Source: Alphaproteobacteria bacterium (GTDB lineage: Bacteria; Pseudomonadota; Alphaproteobacteria; ATCC43930; CGMCC-115725). Taken from it: a stretch of 46,751 nucleotides of DNA. A model generated the notes under the pieces. It worked only from the letters and a program-made list of their open reading frames with translations, was not told where the DNA came from and did not search any database. Shown here piece by piece: positions 17,737-27,429 of the stretch (position 1 is the first letter of the stretch; the number at the start of each line of letters is the position of its first letter). The DNA lies in the NCBI GenBank assembly GCA_019240125.1, contig JAFAYW010000201.1, positions 1 to 46,751 of the forward strand. The letters run 5' to 3'. The position numbers and the translations under genes are program-made.

Positions 17737-19407
17737 ATGAACGTTACCGAGACCATCGCCGAAGGGCTGAAGCGCGAGTTCAAGATCATCGTCCCGGCCA
17801 GCGAGCTTGAGGACAAGATCACCGAGCGGCTCACCGAAGTTGGCAAGCAGGTTCGCATCCCCGGTTTCCGTCCCGGCAAGGTGCCGCTGACGCTGCTGCG
17901 CAAGCGGTTCGGCGCGCATATCCGCGGCGAGGTGCTGGAGCATGCGGTGCAGGAAAGCTCGTCCGCCGCGATGCAGGAAAAGAACCTGCGGCCGGCCTTG
18001 CAGCCGAGGATCGAGATCGTCAATGCCAATGAGGGCGGCGATTTTGAATACACCATGTCGCTGGAAGTGTTGCCGGAAATTCCGGAGGCGGATTTCTCGG
18101 GGCTCGCGCTCGAAAAGCTGGTCACCGAAATCCCCGATGACGATGTACAGAAGGCGCTCGAGCGGCTCGCCGAGTCACAGCGCAAGGCGGAGCCGGTCGA
18201 GCGCGCGGCGCAAAGCGGCGACCTTCTGATGGCGGATGTTGTCGGCCACATGGGCGAAACCGAAATCCCCGGAAGCCGCGGCGAAGGCCGTCAGATCGAG
18301 CTGGGCGCCGAGGGATTGCTGCCCGGCTTTACCGAGCAGCTGGTTGGCGTGTCGGCGGGCGAAACGCGCAATGTGAACGTGACCTTCCCCAAGGATTACG
18401 GAAATCCCGACATGGCCGGGAAGGAAGGGGTGTTCGAGGTCGCGGTCAAGGAAGTGCGCGAACGCCAGCCCGCCAAGATCGACGACGAGCTTGCCGAGCA
18501 GATGGGCCTCGAAAACCTCGACGAGCTGAAGCAGGAAATCCGCCAGCGCATGCAGCGCGACTACGAGAATGTCGCACGCCAGCGGCTGAAGCGCGCTCTC
18601 CTCGACAAGCTGGCGGAGCGCTTCGACTTCGCGGTGCCGCCGGGGATGGTCGAGCTCGAGTTCAACCAGATTTGGTCGCAGTATGAAGGCGAGAAGGAAG
18701 CGCGCAAGCAGATGGCGGCCCGCGGTGACGCAGCGGTAGGCGACACGGCCGAGAGCGACACGGGGCGGGCGATCGATGGCAGCGCCGTCATTGCGCCGGA
18801 AGAAGCGGCGTTGGAGGGCGCTTCCGACCGCGCCTCCAAAACGCTGGAGGGCATGAGACCGGCCGAGCACGAGGATCATGGGCATGGTCATGGGCATCAT
18901 CACGGCCTGCCCGGTGGAGCCGATGCGCCGATCGACGGAGCCTCGCTGATCTCCTGGGAAGAGACCGCGCTCGAAGGCGCGTCCGATACCGAAGCAGACG
19001 CTGACGATCAAGAAGAGGCCGATCAAGAAGAGGGCGGTAAAGCCGAGGGCGATGCGGACGAGGAAAAGGCGCGCGGTGAATTCCAGCGCATAGCCGAGCG
19101 GCGCGTTCGCCTAGGGCTGCTGCTTGCCGATATCGGGAGCAAGAACAATATTACCGTAAGCCAGGAGGAGCTCAACCAAGCGTTGACCCAAGAGGCGCGG
19201 CGCCACCCCGGTTATGAGCGCCAGGTCATCGACTATTATCGGCAGAACCCGGATGCGCTGAATAATCTGCGTGCTCCGATCTTCGAGGAGAAAGTCGTCG
19301 ATCTGATTGTCGAACTCGCGAAGCCGGAGGAGCGCAAGGTGACGCCGCAGGAACTCGTTTCGGCTGATGACGCCGAGGCCGAAGGCGACGCTCCCGCAGC
19401 GGCCTGA
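17737..19407 (+). CDS. tig: Trigger factor with a large acidic/His-rich insertion
   Basis: Trigger factor is the ribosome-bound chaperone and FKBP-type prolyl isomerase that meets nascent chains. The N-terminal ribosome-binding domain carries the signature loop GFRPGKVP (about residues 45-52). The PPIase domain spans about 150-245, followed by the helical chaperone domain. The protein has 556 residues, about 110 more than usual. The excess is a block at about residues 327-446 within the C-terminal domain, holding a His cluster (HEDHGHGHGHHHG), a strongly Asp/Glu-rich segment, and two copies of a 20-residue unit sharing ALEGASD. The ATG at 17737 (MNVTETIAEGLKREF) matches the family start; the frame opens at 17713. 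Confidence 0.95.
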   Translation: MNVTETIAEGLKREFKIIVPASELEDKITERLTEVGKQVRIPGFRPGKVPLTLLRKRFGAHIRGEVLEHAVQESSSAAMQEKNLRPALQPRIEIVNANEGGDFEYTMSLEVLPEIPEADFSGLALEKLVTEIPDDDVQKALERLAESQRKAEPVERAAQSGDLLMADVVGHMGETEIPGSRGEGRQIELGAEGLLPGFTEQLVGVSAGETRNVNVTFPKDYGNPDMAGKEGVFEVAVKEVRERQPAKIDDELAEQMGLENLDELKQEIRQRMQRDYENVARQRLKRALLDKLAERFDFAVPPGMVELEFNQIWSQYEGEKEARKQMAARGDAAVGDTAESDTGRAIDGSAVIAPEEAALEGASDRASKTLEGMRPAEHEDHGHGHGHHHGLPGGADAPIDGASLISWEETALEGASDTEADADDQEEADQEEGGKAEGDADEEKARGEFQRIAERRVRLGLLLADIGSKNNITVSQEELNQALTQEARRHPGYERQVIDYYRQNPDALNNLRAPIFEEKVVDLIVELAKPEERKVTPQELVSADDAEAEGDAPAAA

Positions 19408-19467
19408 TACGGCACGTCAGGATCGGTTGCCCGGCGCCGGTGGGCGCCGCGGTTTTAGGAGAATGAG

Positions 19468-20109
19468 ATGGCGGATCATTTCGAGCAGTACATGAACAAC
19501 CTGGTGCCGATGGTGGTCGAGCAGACCAACCGCGGCGAACGTGCCTACGACATCTACTCGCGGTTGTTGAAAGAGCGGATCATCTTTCTGGTCGGCCCGG
19601 TGCACGACGCGGTCGCCAGCCTGATATGCGCGCAGCTGCTGTTTCTCGAATCGGAGAACCCGACCAAGGACATCGCGTTCTACATAAACTCCCCAGGGGG
19701 TGTCGTGACGTCCGGCCTGGCGATCTATGACACCATGCAGTACATCCGCTCGCCGGTCTCCACCGTGTGCATCGGGCAGGCGGCCTCGATGGGCTCGCTG
19801 CTGCTCTGCGCGGGGGCTCACGGCAAGCGGTTCTCGCTGCCCAATTCACGAATCATGATTCATCAGCCGTCGGGCGGCGCCCAAGGCCAGGCAACCGATA
19901 TCGAAATTCAGGCGCGGGAGATCCTCGCTCTGCGGGCCCGGCTCAACGAAATTTATGTGCGTCACACCGGCCAGGCGCTGGAGACCATCGCGACCGCTGT
20001 CGAACGCGATAAGTTTCTGTCACCGCTGGAAGCCAAGGAGTTCGGTTTGGTCGACGAGGTCGTGGAGGCACGTCCGACGGGTCCCGAGGAACGTGGCTTC
20101 CGCGCCTGA
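19468..20109 (+). CDS. clpP: ATP-dependent Clp protease proteolytic subunit
   Basis: ClpP forms the tetradecameric serine protease chamber that works with ClpX and ClpA. The catalytic triad is visible: Ser107 in GQAASMGS, His132 in MIHQPSGG and Asp181 in ERDKFLS. The INSPGG oxyanion motif is present, as is an N-terminal propeptide-length leader before VPMVVEQT. Length is 213. A good RBS (AGGAG at 19457-19461) precedes the ATG. It lies 60 bases after tig and 191 bases before clpX. Confidence 0.97.
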   Translation: MADHFEQYMNNLVPMVVEQTNRGERAYDIYSRLLKERIIFLVGPVHDAVASLICAQLLFLESENPTKDIAFYINSPGGVVTSGLAIYDTMQYIRSPVSTVCIGQAASMGSLLLCAGAHGKRFSLPNSRIMIHQPSGGAQGQATDIEIQAREILALRARLNEIYVRHTGQALETIATAVERDKFLSPLEAKEFGLVDEVVEARPTGPEERGFRA

Positions 20110-20155
20110 CCAAGGTACGACGCGTGCGACACAAGGCAACGTAACTGTAATCTAG

Positions 20156-20183
20156 TTGTTGATCCGCCGGGACAACATATACT
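20156..20183 (+). promoter_or_regulatory. Candidate promoter for clpX
   Basis: TTGTTG at 20156-20161 and TATACT at 20178-20183 are separated by 16 bases, in the 191-base clpP-clpX gap and about 120 bases before the clpX start. GTTG and CAAC within it form a small inverted repeat around the spacer. The match to a housekeeping sigma-70-type promoter is good; use in vivo is inference. Confidence 0.5.
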
Positions 20184-20300
20184 TTCATACCCTGTGCTGG
20201 GCTGACAGGCTTGGCATCAGGGCATGGGGTCCGGATGCGTCGGCCGTGGCTGACGTATCGGACGGCGGGATAGCCCGCCTGACCCGGCGATGGAGTGGCG

Positions 20301-21566
20301 ATGACTAAGTCCAGCGGCAGCGACTCAAAGAATACGCTGTACTGCTCGTTCTGCGGCAAGAGCCAGCATGAGGTTCGGAAGCTAATTGCGGGTCCGACCG
20401 TGTTTATCTGCGACGAATGCGTCGAGCTCTGCATGGATATCATCCGTGAAGAGCACAAGACGACGCTGGTAAAGTCGCGTGACGGGGTGCCCGGACCGCG
20501 CGATATCTGCCGCGTTCTCGACGATTACGTAATCGGCCAGGACCACGCCAAGCGCGTGCTCTCGGTGGCGGTGCACAATCATTACAAGCGACTAGCCCAC
20601 GGCTCGAAGAACAACGATGTCGAGCTGGCCAAGTCAAACATTCTGCTGGTCGGGCCGACCGGCTCGGGCAAGACATTGCTGGCCCAAACCCTGGCGCGGA
20701 TCATCGACGTGCCGTTCACCATGGCCGACGCGACGACGCTGACCGAGGCGGGTTATGTCGGCGAGGATGTTGAGAACATCATCCTGAAGCTGTTGCAGGC
20801 CGCCGATTACAATGTGGAGCGGGCGCAGCGCGGCATCGTCTATATCGATGAGGTCGACAAGATATCGCGCAAATCCGATAACCCGTCGATCACTCGCGAT
20901 GTCTCGGGTGAAGGCGTGCAGCAGGCATTGCTCAAGATCATGGAGGGCACGATCGCCTCGGTTCCGCCGCAGGGCGGCCGCAAGCATCCGCAGCAGGAAT
21001 TCCTGCAGGTCGATACGACCAATATTCTGTTTGTGTGCGGCGGGGCGTTCTCGGGCCTGGAAAAGATCATCGCGATGCGGCGGCAGGGCACCTCGATCGG
21101 TTTCGGTGCCGAGGTGCGCGGCCCGGACGAGCGCAAGACTGGCGAAATCCTACGCGATCTCGAACCGGAAGATCTGCTGAAGTTCGGGCTGATCCCCGAA
21201 TTCGTTGGCCGTTTGCCGGTGGTCGCGACGCTCGACGATCTCGACGAGGATGCGCTCGTCGATATCCTCACCAAGCCAAAGAACGCGCTGGTCAAACAGT
21301 ATCAGCGGCTGTTCGAGATGGAGGATGTTCGCCTCGAACTTACCGAGGAGGCTTTGCGCGGCATCTCGCAGAAGGCGATCGCCCGCAAAACCGGCGCTCG
21401 GGGCCTGCGCTCGATCATGGAATCCATCTTGCTTGATTCGATGTTCGAGTTGCCGAGCCTTGCTGGAGTCAGCGAGATTGTCATCAATCGCGAAGTGGTC
21501 GAAGGGCGCGCTAAGCCCTTGCATATCTATTCCGACCGCCGCGGAGACGTCGGCACGGCCGACTGA
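20301..21566 (+). CDS. clpX: ATP-dependent Clp protease ATP-binding subunit ClpX
   Basis: ClpX is the AAA+ unfoldase that feeds substrates to ClpP. The N-terminal zinc-binding domain has Cys15, Cys18, Cys37 and Cys40 (CSFC and CDEC). Walker A GPTGSGKT is at residues 118-125, Walker B is in [10 protein letters not shown], and the pore loop is in [11 protein letters not shown]. Length is 421 with the ATG at 20301, which has GGAG just upstream; an in-frame GTG at 20295 would add two residues. ClpX is a key cell-cycle protease in alphaproteobacteria, together with the gcrA product encoded 9 kb away. Confidence 0.97.
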   Translation: MTKSSGSDSKNTLYCSFCGKSQHEVRKLIAGPTVFICDECVELCMDIIREEHKTTLVKSRDGVPGPRDICRVLDDYVIGQDHAKRVLSVAVHNHYKRLAHGSKNNDVELAKSNILLVGPTGSGKTLLAQTLARIIDVPFTMADATTLTEAGYVGEDVENIILKLLQAADYNVERAQRGIVYIDEVDKISRKSDNPSITRDVSGEGVQQALLKIMEGTIASVPPQGGRKHPQQEFLQVDTTNILFVCGGAFSGLEKIIAMRRQGTSIGFGAEVRGPDERKTGEILRDLEPEDLLKFGLIPEFVGRLPVVATLDDLDEDALVDILTKPKNALVKQYQRLFEMEDVRLELTEEALRGISQKAIARKTGARGLRSIMESILLDSMFELPSLAGVSEIVINREVVEGRAKPLHIYSDRRGDVGTAD

Positions 21567-21681
21567 TTTCGCCTCATCGAAACGGGAGGCTGGTTCGCCG
21601 CAGAAGCATGCGGCATCCTGGCATTTGCCTTGACGGGGGAGGCTGGAAAGCCAACCTAAAACAGGCCTGACCACGCGTCGT

Positions 21682-21698
21682 GCACCCGATCTGGGTGC
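21682..21698 (+). promoter_or_regulatory. Small hairpin in the lon leader
   Basis: GCACCC (21682-21687) and GGGTGC (21693-21698) form a six-base-pair stem with a five-base loop, 30 bases before the lon TTG start. Upstream, TTGACG at 21630-21635 is a reasonable -35 element, but no good -10 follows. The hairpin could be part of the lon leader or a weak clpX terminator; there is no T-tract. Confidence 0.35.
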
Positions 21699-21728
21699 CC
21701 GAGCCTTGGCAAATTACGAGGTCTCATC

Positions 21729-24131
21729 TTGGAAACTGCACGACCTGCACTCTATCCGGTCCTGCCCCTCCGCGACATCGTGGTGTTCCCGCACATGATC
21801 GTGCCGCTCTTTGTCGGCCGCGAGAAGTCGGTGCGAGCGCTCGAAGATGTGATGAAGGACGATAAGCAGATCCTCCTCGTCACCCAGAAAAACGCGGCAC
21901 AGGACGAGCCGTCGACATCAGACATCTTCACCATCGGCACCATCGGCACCGTGCTGCAGCTCCTCAAGCTGCCGGATGGCACCGTCAAGGTGCTGGTCGA
22001 AGGCGGCCAGCGTGCGCGCATCGTGCGTTTCGCCGAAAATGACGCGTTCTTCCAGGCGCAGGCCGAGATGCTCGGCGAGCAATCAGGTGCCAATCAGGAG
22101 ATCGAGGCGCTCGGCCGCACGGTGGTGGCTCAGTTCGAGCAATACATCAAGCTCAACAAGAAGATTCCGCCGGAGGTGCTGGTCTCGATCAACCAGATCG
22201 AAGATCCCGGCAAGCTCGCCGACACCGTCGCGTCGCATCTCACACTGAAGATCCCCGAGAAGCAGGAATTGCTCGAGACCGAAATCGTGTCCGAGCGGCT
22301 GGAAAAGGTGTTCGGCTACATGGAGGGCGAGATCGGCGTCCTGCAGGTCGAAAAGCGCATCCGGAACCGCGTCAAGCGGCAGATGGAGAAGACCCAGCGC
22401 GAGTACTACCTCAACGAGCAGCTCAAGGCGATCCAGAAGGAGCTCGGCGAGGGCGAGGACGGCAAGGACGAGATGGCCGAACTCGAGGACAAGATCAACA
22501 AAACCAAGTTCACCAAGGAAGCCCACGACAAGGCGATGGCGGAGATGAAAAAGCTCCGCAGCATGAGCCCGATGTCGGCCGAGGCGACCGTCGTGCGCAA
22601 TTATCTCGACTGGCTGCTGTCGATCCCCTGGCAGAAGCGCACCAAGGTCAAGCGCGACATCAAACTGGCCGAGCGCGTGCTCAATGCCGACCATTTCGGG
22701 CTTGAGAAGGTCAAGGAGCGCATCCTTGAGTACCTTGCCGTCCAGCAGCGGATGAAGAAGATGAAGGGCCCGATCCTGTGTCTGGTCGGCCCGCCGGGTG
22801 TCGGGAAGACCTCACTGGGCAAGTCGGTGGCCCGCGCGACCGGTCGCAATTTTGTGCGCATGTCGCTGGGCGGTGTGCGGGACGAGGCGGAGGTTCGCGG
22901 GCATCGCCGCACCTATATCGGCTCTATGCCGGGCAAGGTGATCCAGGGAATGAAGAAGGCGAAGTCCTCCAACCCGCTGTTCCTGCTCGACGAGGTCGAC
23001 AAGCTCGGCGCCGATTGGCGAGGCGACCCGTCCTCGGCCTTGCTCGAGGTGCTCGATCCCGAGCAGAACACCAGCTTTAACGACCACTACCTCGAGGTCG
23101 ATTACGATTTGTCGGATGTGATGTTCCTGACGACGGCCAACACGCTGCGCATGCCGCAGCCGCTGATGGACCGTATGGAGATCATCCGCATCCCCGGCTA
23201 CACCGAGGACGAGAAGGTCGAGATCGCCAAGCGTCATCTGGTGCCCAAACAGATCAAGGCGCATGGGCTGCGCAAAAGCGAGTGGGCGATCAACGACGAT
23301 GCGATGCGCGATCTGTGCCGCTACTACACGCGGGAAGCCGGCGTCCGCAATCTCGAACGCGAGATCGCCAACCTGACCCGTAAGGCCATCAAGGACATCT
23401 TGATGAAGAAGGCCGAGAAGATCACGGTCACACGCCGCAATCTCGAAAAATACGCGGGCGTCCGCAAGTTCCGCTTCGGCGAAGCCGAGAGCGAGGACAT
23501 GGTCGGGGTTGTGACCGGGTTGGCGTGGACCGAAGTGGGTGGCGAACTCCTGACGATCGAGGCCGTTACCGTGCCTGGAAAAGGACGGGTTACGGCGACC
23601 GGGAAGCTCGGTGACGTGATGAAGGAGTCGGTGCAGGCCGCCGAGAGCTTCGTCAAATCGCGAAGCATCGCTTATGGCATCAAGCCGACCATGTTCGAGA
23701 AGAAGGATATCCACGTGCATGTGCCGGAAGGCGCAACGCCCAAGGATGGCCCCTCGGCCGGCGTCGGGATGGTTACGACGATCGTCTCAGTCTTGACCGG
23801 CGTGCCGGTACGGCGCGATCTCGCGATGACCGGCGAGATCACGCTGCGCGGGCGCGTGCTGCCAATCGGCGGGCTCAAGGAAAAGCTGCTGGCGGCATTG
23901 CGGGGCGGTCTCAAGACCGTGCTGATCCCGGCCGACAACGAAAAAGATCTGGCCGACATCCCGGACAACGTTAAGCGTGGGCTCAAGATCATCCCAGTCA
24001 AGACGCTGGATGAAGTCCTGACGAACGCCTTGGCCGGAACGCTCACCCCTGTCGAGTGGGATGAAGAGGCTGAACGGAAGCGGGTTATTCCCGCGTCAAG
24101 CGAGGAGCGATCTGGTCTGGTAACGCATTGA
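21729..24131 (+). CDS. lon: ATP-dependent protease Lon
   Basis: Lon degrades misfolded and regulatory proteins and is a homohexamer. Domains in order: N-terminal substrate-binding LON domain ([23 protein letters not shown], residues 9-31, onward), a coiled-coil region (about 190-260), AAA+ with Walker A GPPGVGKT at 354-361, and the protease domain with the dyad Ser676 ([10 protein letters not shown]) and Lys719 (GGLKEKLL). Length is 800. The start is a TTG at 21729 with GAGG seven bases upstream; no ATG in frame precedes the conserved N-terminus. A possible 11-base-pair hairpin lies just after the stop. Confidence 0.96.
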   Translation: METARPALYPVLPLRDIVVFPHMIVPLFVGREKSVRALEDVMKDDKQILLVTQKNAAQDEPSTSDIFTIGTIGTVLQLLKLPDGTVKVLVEGGQRARIVRFAENDAFFQAQAEMLGEQSGANQEIEALGRTVVAQFEQYIKLNKKIPPEVLVSINQIEDPGKLADTVASHLTLKIPEKQELLETEIVSERLEKVFGYMEGEIGVLQVEKRIRNRVKRQMEKTQREYYLNEQLKAIQKELGEGEDGKDEMAELEDKINKTKFTKEAHDKAMAEMKKLRSMSPMSAEATVVRNYLDWLLSIPWQKRTKVKRDIKLAERVLNADHFGLEKVKERILEYLAVQQRMKKMKGPILCLVGPPGVGKTSLGKSVARATGRNFVRMSLGGVRDEAEVRGHRRTYIGSMPGKVIQGMKKAKSSNPLFLLDEVDKLGADWRGDPSSALLEVLDPEQNTSFNDHYLEVDYDLSDVMFLTTANTLRMPQPLMDRMEIIRIPGYTEDEKVEIAKRHLVPKQIKAHGLRKSEWAINDDAMRDLCRYYTREAGVRNLEREIANLTRKAIKDILMKKAEKITVTRRNLEKYAGVRKFRFGEAESEDMVGVVTGLAWTEVGGELLTIEAVTVPGKGRVTATGKLGDVMKESVQAAESFVKSRSIAYGIKPTMFEKKDIHVHVPEGATPKDGPSAGVGMVTTIVSVLTGVPVRRDLAMTGEITLRGRVLPIGGLKEKLLAALRGGLKTVLIPADNEKDLADIPDNVKRGLKIIPVKTLDEVLTNALAGTLTPVEWDEEAERKRVIPASSEERSGLVTH

Positions 24132-24143
24132 GTTTGCTAGCCT

Positions 24144-24189
24144 GCCGTTGTCACGCGTAGGGTATGGCTGTCCCAGGTGTGACAACGGC
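24144..24189. repeat. Perfect 11-base inverted repeat in the lon-hup gap
   Basis: GCCGTTGTCAC at 24144-24154 and GTGACAACGGC at 24179-24189 are perfectly complementary, with a 24-base loop that itself has GGG/CCC pairing. It starts 12 bases after the lon stop. No T-tract follows, so it may be a transcript 3'-end stabiliser, a factor-dependent terminator or an operator for hup. Confidence 0.7.
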
Positions 24190-24233
24190 GCAAATCAAGC
24201 GAAAAAAGCGAGATTCTGCACGCCCTACTGTCG

Positions 24234-24263
24234 TTGACCCGCCCCAGGGGGCGCCGCTAAACT
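24234..24263 (+). promoter_or_regulatory. Candidate hup promoter
   Basis: TTGACC at 24234-24239 and TAAACT at 24258-24263 are separated by 18 bases, about 55 bases before the hup start codon. This is a good match to a housekeeping promoter and fits a highly expressed nucleoid protein gene. Confidence 0.55.
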
Positions 24264-24317
24264 CCGCCCCGGAACGACAGCGCGATCTTCGCGAAACAGG
24301 TTTAGGGGGCTAAACAC

Positions 24318-24590
24318 GTGAACAGAAACGAATTGGTTGATGCCGTCGCGGGTAAAGCCGATCTGAGTAAGTCAGCCGCTAACAAGGCCGTTGATGCGGT
24401 ATTTGACTCGATCACTGACGCACTCAAAGAGGGAGGAGAGGTTCGGCTCGTCGGCTTCGGTACCTTTTCGGTCGCTTCACGCGCAGCCTCTGAGGGGCGC
24501 AATCCACGGACTGGTGAGAAGATACAGATCGCAGCGTCCAAGCAAGCCAAGTTCAAGCCGGGCAAGCGCCTGCGCGACGAATTGAACTGA
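24318..24590 (+). CDS. hup: DNA-binding protein HU
   Basis: A 90-residue HU/IHF-family nucleoid protein that bends and compacts DNA as a dimer. MNRNELVDAVAGKADLSKSAANKAVDAVFDSI is the helical dimerisation part, and GRNPRTGEKIQI is the DNA-intercalating arm with its conserved proline. The start is a GTG at 24318, with AGGGGG at 24304-24309 as RBS. The lon-hup order is the common arrangement. A terminator follows 24 bases after the stop, directly abutting the tRNA-Val gene. Confidence 0.96.
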   Translation: MNRNELVDAVAGKADLSKSAANKAVDAVFDSITDALKEGGEVRLVGFGTFSVASRAASEGRNPRTGEKIQIAASKQAKFKPGKRLRDELN

Positions 24591-24613
24591 CAACGGAGTG
24601 ACATTTTTCGGCT

Positions 24614-24643
24614 CCGGGCGCTAGGCGTCCGGATCGATTTTTT
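24614..24643 (+). terminator. Rho-independent terminator of hup
   Basis: CCGGGCGC (24614-24621) pairs with GCGTCCGG (24625-24632), including one G-T pair, around the loop TAG. It is followed by ATCGA and six T residues ending one base before the tRNA-Val gene. Confidence 0.8.
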
Positions 24644-24719
24644 GGGCGATTAGCTCAGCTGGCAGAGCATCTCGTTTACACCGAGGGGGTCGGGGGTTCA
24701 AATCCCTCATCGCCCACCA
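24644..24719 (+). tRNA. tRNA-Val (anticodon UAC)
   Basis: The acceptor stem GGGCGAT pairs with ATCGCCC, with an encoded ACCA end. The D arm is AGCTCAGCTGGCAGAGC. The anticodon stem CTCG/CGAG encloses the loop TTTACAC, giving anticodon TAC. The T arm is GGGGG-TTCAAAT-CCCTC with one mismatch. Total length is 76 bases. Confidence 0.97.
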
Positions 24720-24741
24720 AGAAACCTCCCGGTGCTATCGG

Positions 24742-26136
24742 TCATCGTCGCGGGACTTCCGGTTCACCCAAATCCCAGTAGAGCCCGGCCATCAGCGCCA
24801 GTGCTTGGCGTGCCACAGGCGCCAGCATGTGCTCGTTCGGAGCGTGTTGCGAGCACGACGCGTAGGAATGCGGCACCCACACCGTGGGCAGGCCAAGATC
24901 GTTAGCAAAGATGTCATTGGGCAATGAGCCGCCGAGATTGGGCAGGATCGCCGGCCGTGTGCCGGCGGTCTGCTCGATTGACGTGGCGGCCCACTGGACC
25001 CAGGGATGTTCGGGGTCAAGCCGGGTAGCCGGGAAATAAGCCTTCGCCCAGCGCTCGACCTTGACCATCGGAAACCCATGCGCATCCAGATGCCGGCGCA
25101 GCGCCGGTAAAAACTCCTCGGGCTCAACCCCAACGACAAAGCGGATCTGGCAGGTCGCCTTCGCCTTCGGAGGAATGGCGTTAACCGGGTTCTCCGGGTT
25201 GCCGGTCGAAAACGCCAGCACCTCGAAACTGCACCAGCCAAACACCTTTTCACTCGCGCTGAGGCCCGGCTCGCCCCACTCCGGATCGATCTCCGGTGCG
25301 CCTTCACCACCCTCGACGGCACAATCCGCCAGCGCCACACGAACCGAGTTCGGCAAATGCGTTGGTACCCATTCCCGCACCTTGATCGCGCCGGTGGGGG
25401 TAGTGACCGTGGCCAACGCGTGCGCCAGGATCACGCCGGGATTTGCCAGCAATCCGCCCCAATTGCCGGAATGATGACCGCCCTCGCGGAGGTCCACGGT
25501 GAGATCAAAATTCATCGCACCACGCGCGCCGAGAAAGATTGTTGGACGATCCGGCGACAGGCGTGGCCCGTCCGACGCAATCAGCACATCGGCGGCGAGC
25601 CGGTCCTTATATTTTTGGCATACCTCGCGCAGCCCCGGCGACCCGATCTCCTCGCCGGTTTCAAGCAGGAACACGGAGTTGAAGCCGAGCCTGCCGCGCG
25701 TCTCCAGCACGCATTCGAGCGCCGCGAAATTGATCGAATGCTGCCCCTTATTATCGGCGGTGCCGCGGCCGTAGAGCCGGTCGCCGCTTTGCTGCAGCCG
25801 CCATGGCGACAGCCCCTCGTGCCATTGCGGCTCCAGCCCGCGGATGACATCGCCGTGGCCATACCCGAACACGGTTGGCAAAGCGTCGTCTTCGCGGCGC
25901 TCGGCGATCAGAACCGGCCCGCCGCGGACGGGGTTGTCGACGATCTCGCTGGTAAAGCCCAGCCGTTGCAGAGAGGGAGCGATCTCGTCGGCGAGATAGC
26001 TGGTGAGTACCGGCAGGCTGTCGTCGACCTGGCTTTCGGTGGGGATTGCGACGCGGCGGCCGAGATCGGCGGCGAAACGTCCTTCGTCGAAATACCGCTC
26101 GGCGGCGGCGACGGCGGCAGCGCGCGTCATTAGCAA
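24742..26136 (-). CDS. M20-family metallopeptidase / dipeptidase
   Basis: A 464-residue zinc peptidase of the M20 (CPG2/carnosinase/ArgE) family. The metal ligands and catalytic residues line up: His94 and Asp96 in GYGHGDVIRG, bridging Asp128 in GTADNKGQH, catalytic Glu162 and ligand Glu163 in LLETGEEIGSP, Asp189 in ASDGP, and a C-terminal His in SQHAPNEH. A dimerisation domain sits between about 200 and 340. It cleaves a peptide or N-acyl amino acid in the cytoplasm; the exact substrate is unknown. It follows the serine hydrolase gene by 28 bases, so the pair probably forms an operon. A start at residue 3 is possible. Confidence 0.88.
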   Translation of the reverse strand: MLMTRAAAVAAAERYFDEGRFAADLGRRVAIPTESQVDDSLPVLTSYLADEIAPSLQRLGFTSEIVDNPVRGGPVLIAERREDDALPTVFGYGHGDVIRGLEPQWHEGLSPWRLQQSGDRLYGRGTADNKGQHSINFAALECVLETRGRLGFNSVFLLETGEEIGSPGLREVCQKYKDRLAADVLIASDGPRLSPDRPTIFLGARGAMNFDLTVDLREGGHHSGNWGGLLANPGVILAHALATVTTPTGAIKVREWVPTHLPNSVRVALADCAVEGGEGAPEIDPEWGEPGLSASEKVFGWCSFEVLAFSTGNPENPVNAIPPKAKATCQIRFVVGVEPEEFLPALRRHLDAHGFPMVKVERWAKAYFPATRLDPEHPWVQWAATSIEQTAGTRPAILPNLGGSLPNDIFANDLGLPTVWVPHSYASCSQHAPNEHMLAPVARQALALMAGLYWDLGEPEVPRR

Positions 26137-26164
26137 CTTTCTCCTCTCGGTCCCGGCCGACAGC

Positions 26165-27277
26165 TTAGCGTTTCATCGCGCTCATGACCCGCTCGATCAA
26201 TCCGTTGCGCGCGGCCGGATCGATCCAGCGCATCACCCCGACAAAGTCGTTCTCCGGATCGATCCAGGTATAATTGCCCCCGGCACCAAAGGCGAAATAG
26301 CTTGCCTCGGAGGCCGCCGGGCAGGTCCTGCGGCCAGTGTTGAGCCACCAGAAATAGCCGTAGCCCGGAAAGATGTCGCACGGCTCGCGCATCTGCTTGA
26401 TCCACTCGGACGACAGGATGCGGTGCCCGTTCCACGCGCCATCATGCAGCATCAGCAGGCCTATCCGCGCCTGGTCGAGGGCATGGATGAAGACGCCCCC
26501 ACCCCAGTGCGAGCCGCCCGATACCGACTGCATTCGCTGCCCATCGATTTCGACGTAAGAGTTGCGATAGCCGTGCCATTCCCAAGATGTCGAGGCACCG
26601 ATCGGCTGCATGACCAGCTCGCGGAACACATCAGGCAATGGCCGCCGCCACAGCCGTAACAGGCACAGACTTAGCCGGTTGACCCGCACATCGTTGTATT
26701 CCCAGAACGTGCCCGGCTCCTGCAGGTCGCGATGCGTGCCTTTTTTCGCGCCGCGTGACATCGAGACGCCGCCGGCGCTGCGGTTGCGATCAATCAGGTC
26801 GGGTTTGCCCCACAGCTCGCCCTCCCATTCTGAGGTCTGCTGCAGCAGATGGTGCCAGGTGATTTTACTATTGTGCGGCGGGCCGAAGCCACCATCGTCC
26901 ACTGTGCGGCATACGGGCTCGTGCATGTCGCGGATCATGCCGCGGTCGAAGGCCAGCCCGGCAAGGATCGACAGATAGCTCTTGGCGACGCTGAAGGTCA
27001 GGTCAACCTGAGTCGTGTCGCCCCACTCGGCGACGATATGGCCTCCTCGCACGATCAGTCCATTCGGCCCGCCGCGGGGCCGGACTGGCCCCAATGCCTC
27101 GTTCCACGGCGGCGTCTCGCCGAAATCATGCTCGATCATATAAGCGATATCGCGCTTCCACGGCGTCTCGCGCGCGGTGGCATAGGTGGTGGCAGCTGAG
27201 ACCTCCGCGGCATCGAGTCCGACTGAGTCAGGAGCGGCGTGGTCCCAGACGGGGTGCGCTGGCGGGAAATAAGGCAT
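26165..27277 (-). CDS. Serine hydrolase, beta-lactamase/esterase class C-like
   Basis: A 370-residue member of the serine beta-lactamase-like (penicillin-binding-protein fold) superfamily. The nucleophile motif SxxK is Ser96-Val-Ala-Lys99 (TFSVAKSYLSILAG), Tyr194 lies in FWEYNDVRVN as the second catalytic element, and SHWGGGVF occupies the KTG-like position. There is no signal peptide, so it is likely cytoplasmic, and a role as an antibiotic resistance enzyme is not supported. Many relatives are esterases or D-aminopeptidases. Pairing with an M20 peptidase fits a peptide or amide breakdown role, which is inference. Confidence 0.85.
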   Translation of the reverse strand: MPYFPPAHPVWDHAAPDSVGLDAAEVSAATTYATARETPWKRDIAYMIEHDFGETPPWNEALGPVRPRGGPNGLIVRGGHIVAEWGDTTQVDLTFSVAKSYLSILAGLAFDRGMIRDMHEPVCRTVDDGGFGPPHNSKITWHHLLQQTSEWEGELWGKPDLIDRNRSAGGVSMSRGAKKGTHRDLQEPGTFWEYNDVRVNRLSLCLLRLWRRPLPDVFRELVMQPIGASTSWEWHGYRNSYVEIDGQRMQSVSGGSHWGGGVFIHALDQARIGLLMLHDGAWNGHRILSSEWIKQMREPCDIFPGYGYFWWLNTGRRTCPAASEASYFAFGAGGNYTWIDPENDFVGVMRWIDPAARNGLIERVMSAMKR

Positions 27278-27429
27278 TGCTGCGATCCAGTGTGGTTGAG
27301 GGTTGATTTGCCGGCCGGGTGCTACGACTTCGTGGGGGTGACACGCGATCCGTGGGGTCTTTGATTGGCCGCGAATATCGCCGCGCTCTCTGCTAAACTG
27401 TGACCGAGTTCAGTATCCGGGGTCGCCAA

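Noticed and set aside
21629..21660. Heat-shock (sigma-32 type) promoter before lon
   Set aside because: CTTG at 21629 and CCTAAA at 21655 are 22 bases apart, too far for the alphaproteobacterial heat-shock consensus.
26165..27277. Antibiotic-resistance beta-lactamase
   Set aside because: The fold motifs are present but there is no signal peptide, and the sequence resembles general serine hydrolases of the family rather than AmpC.
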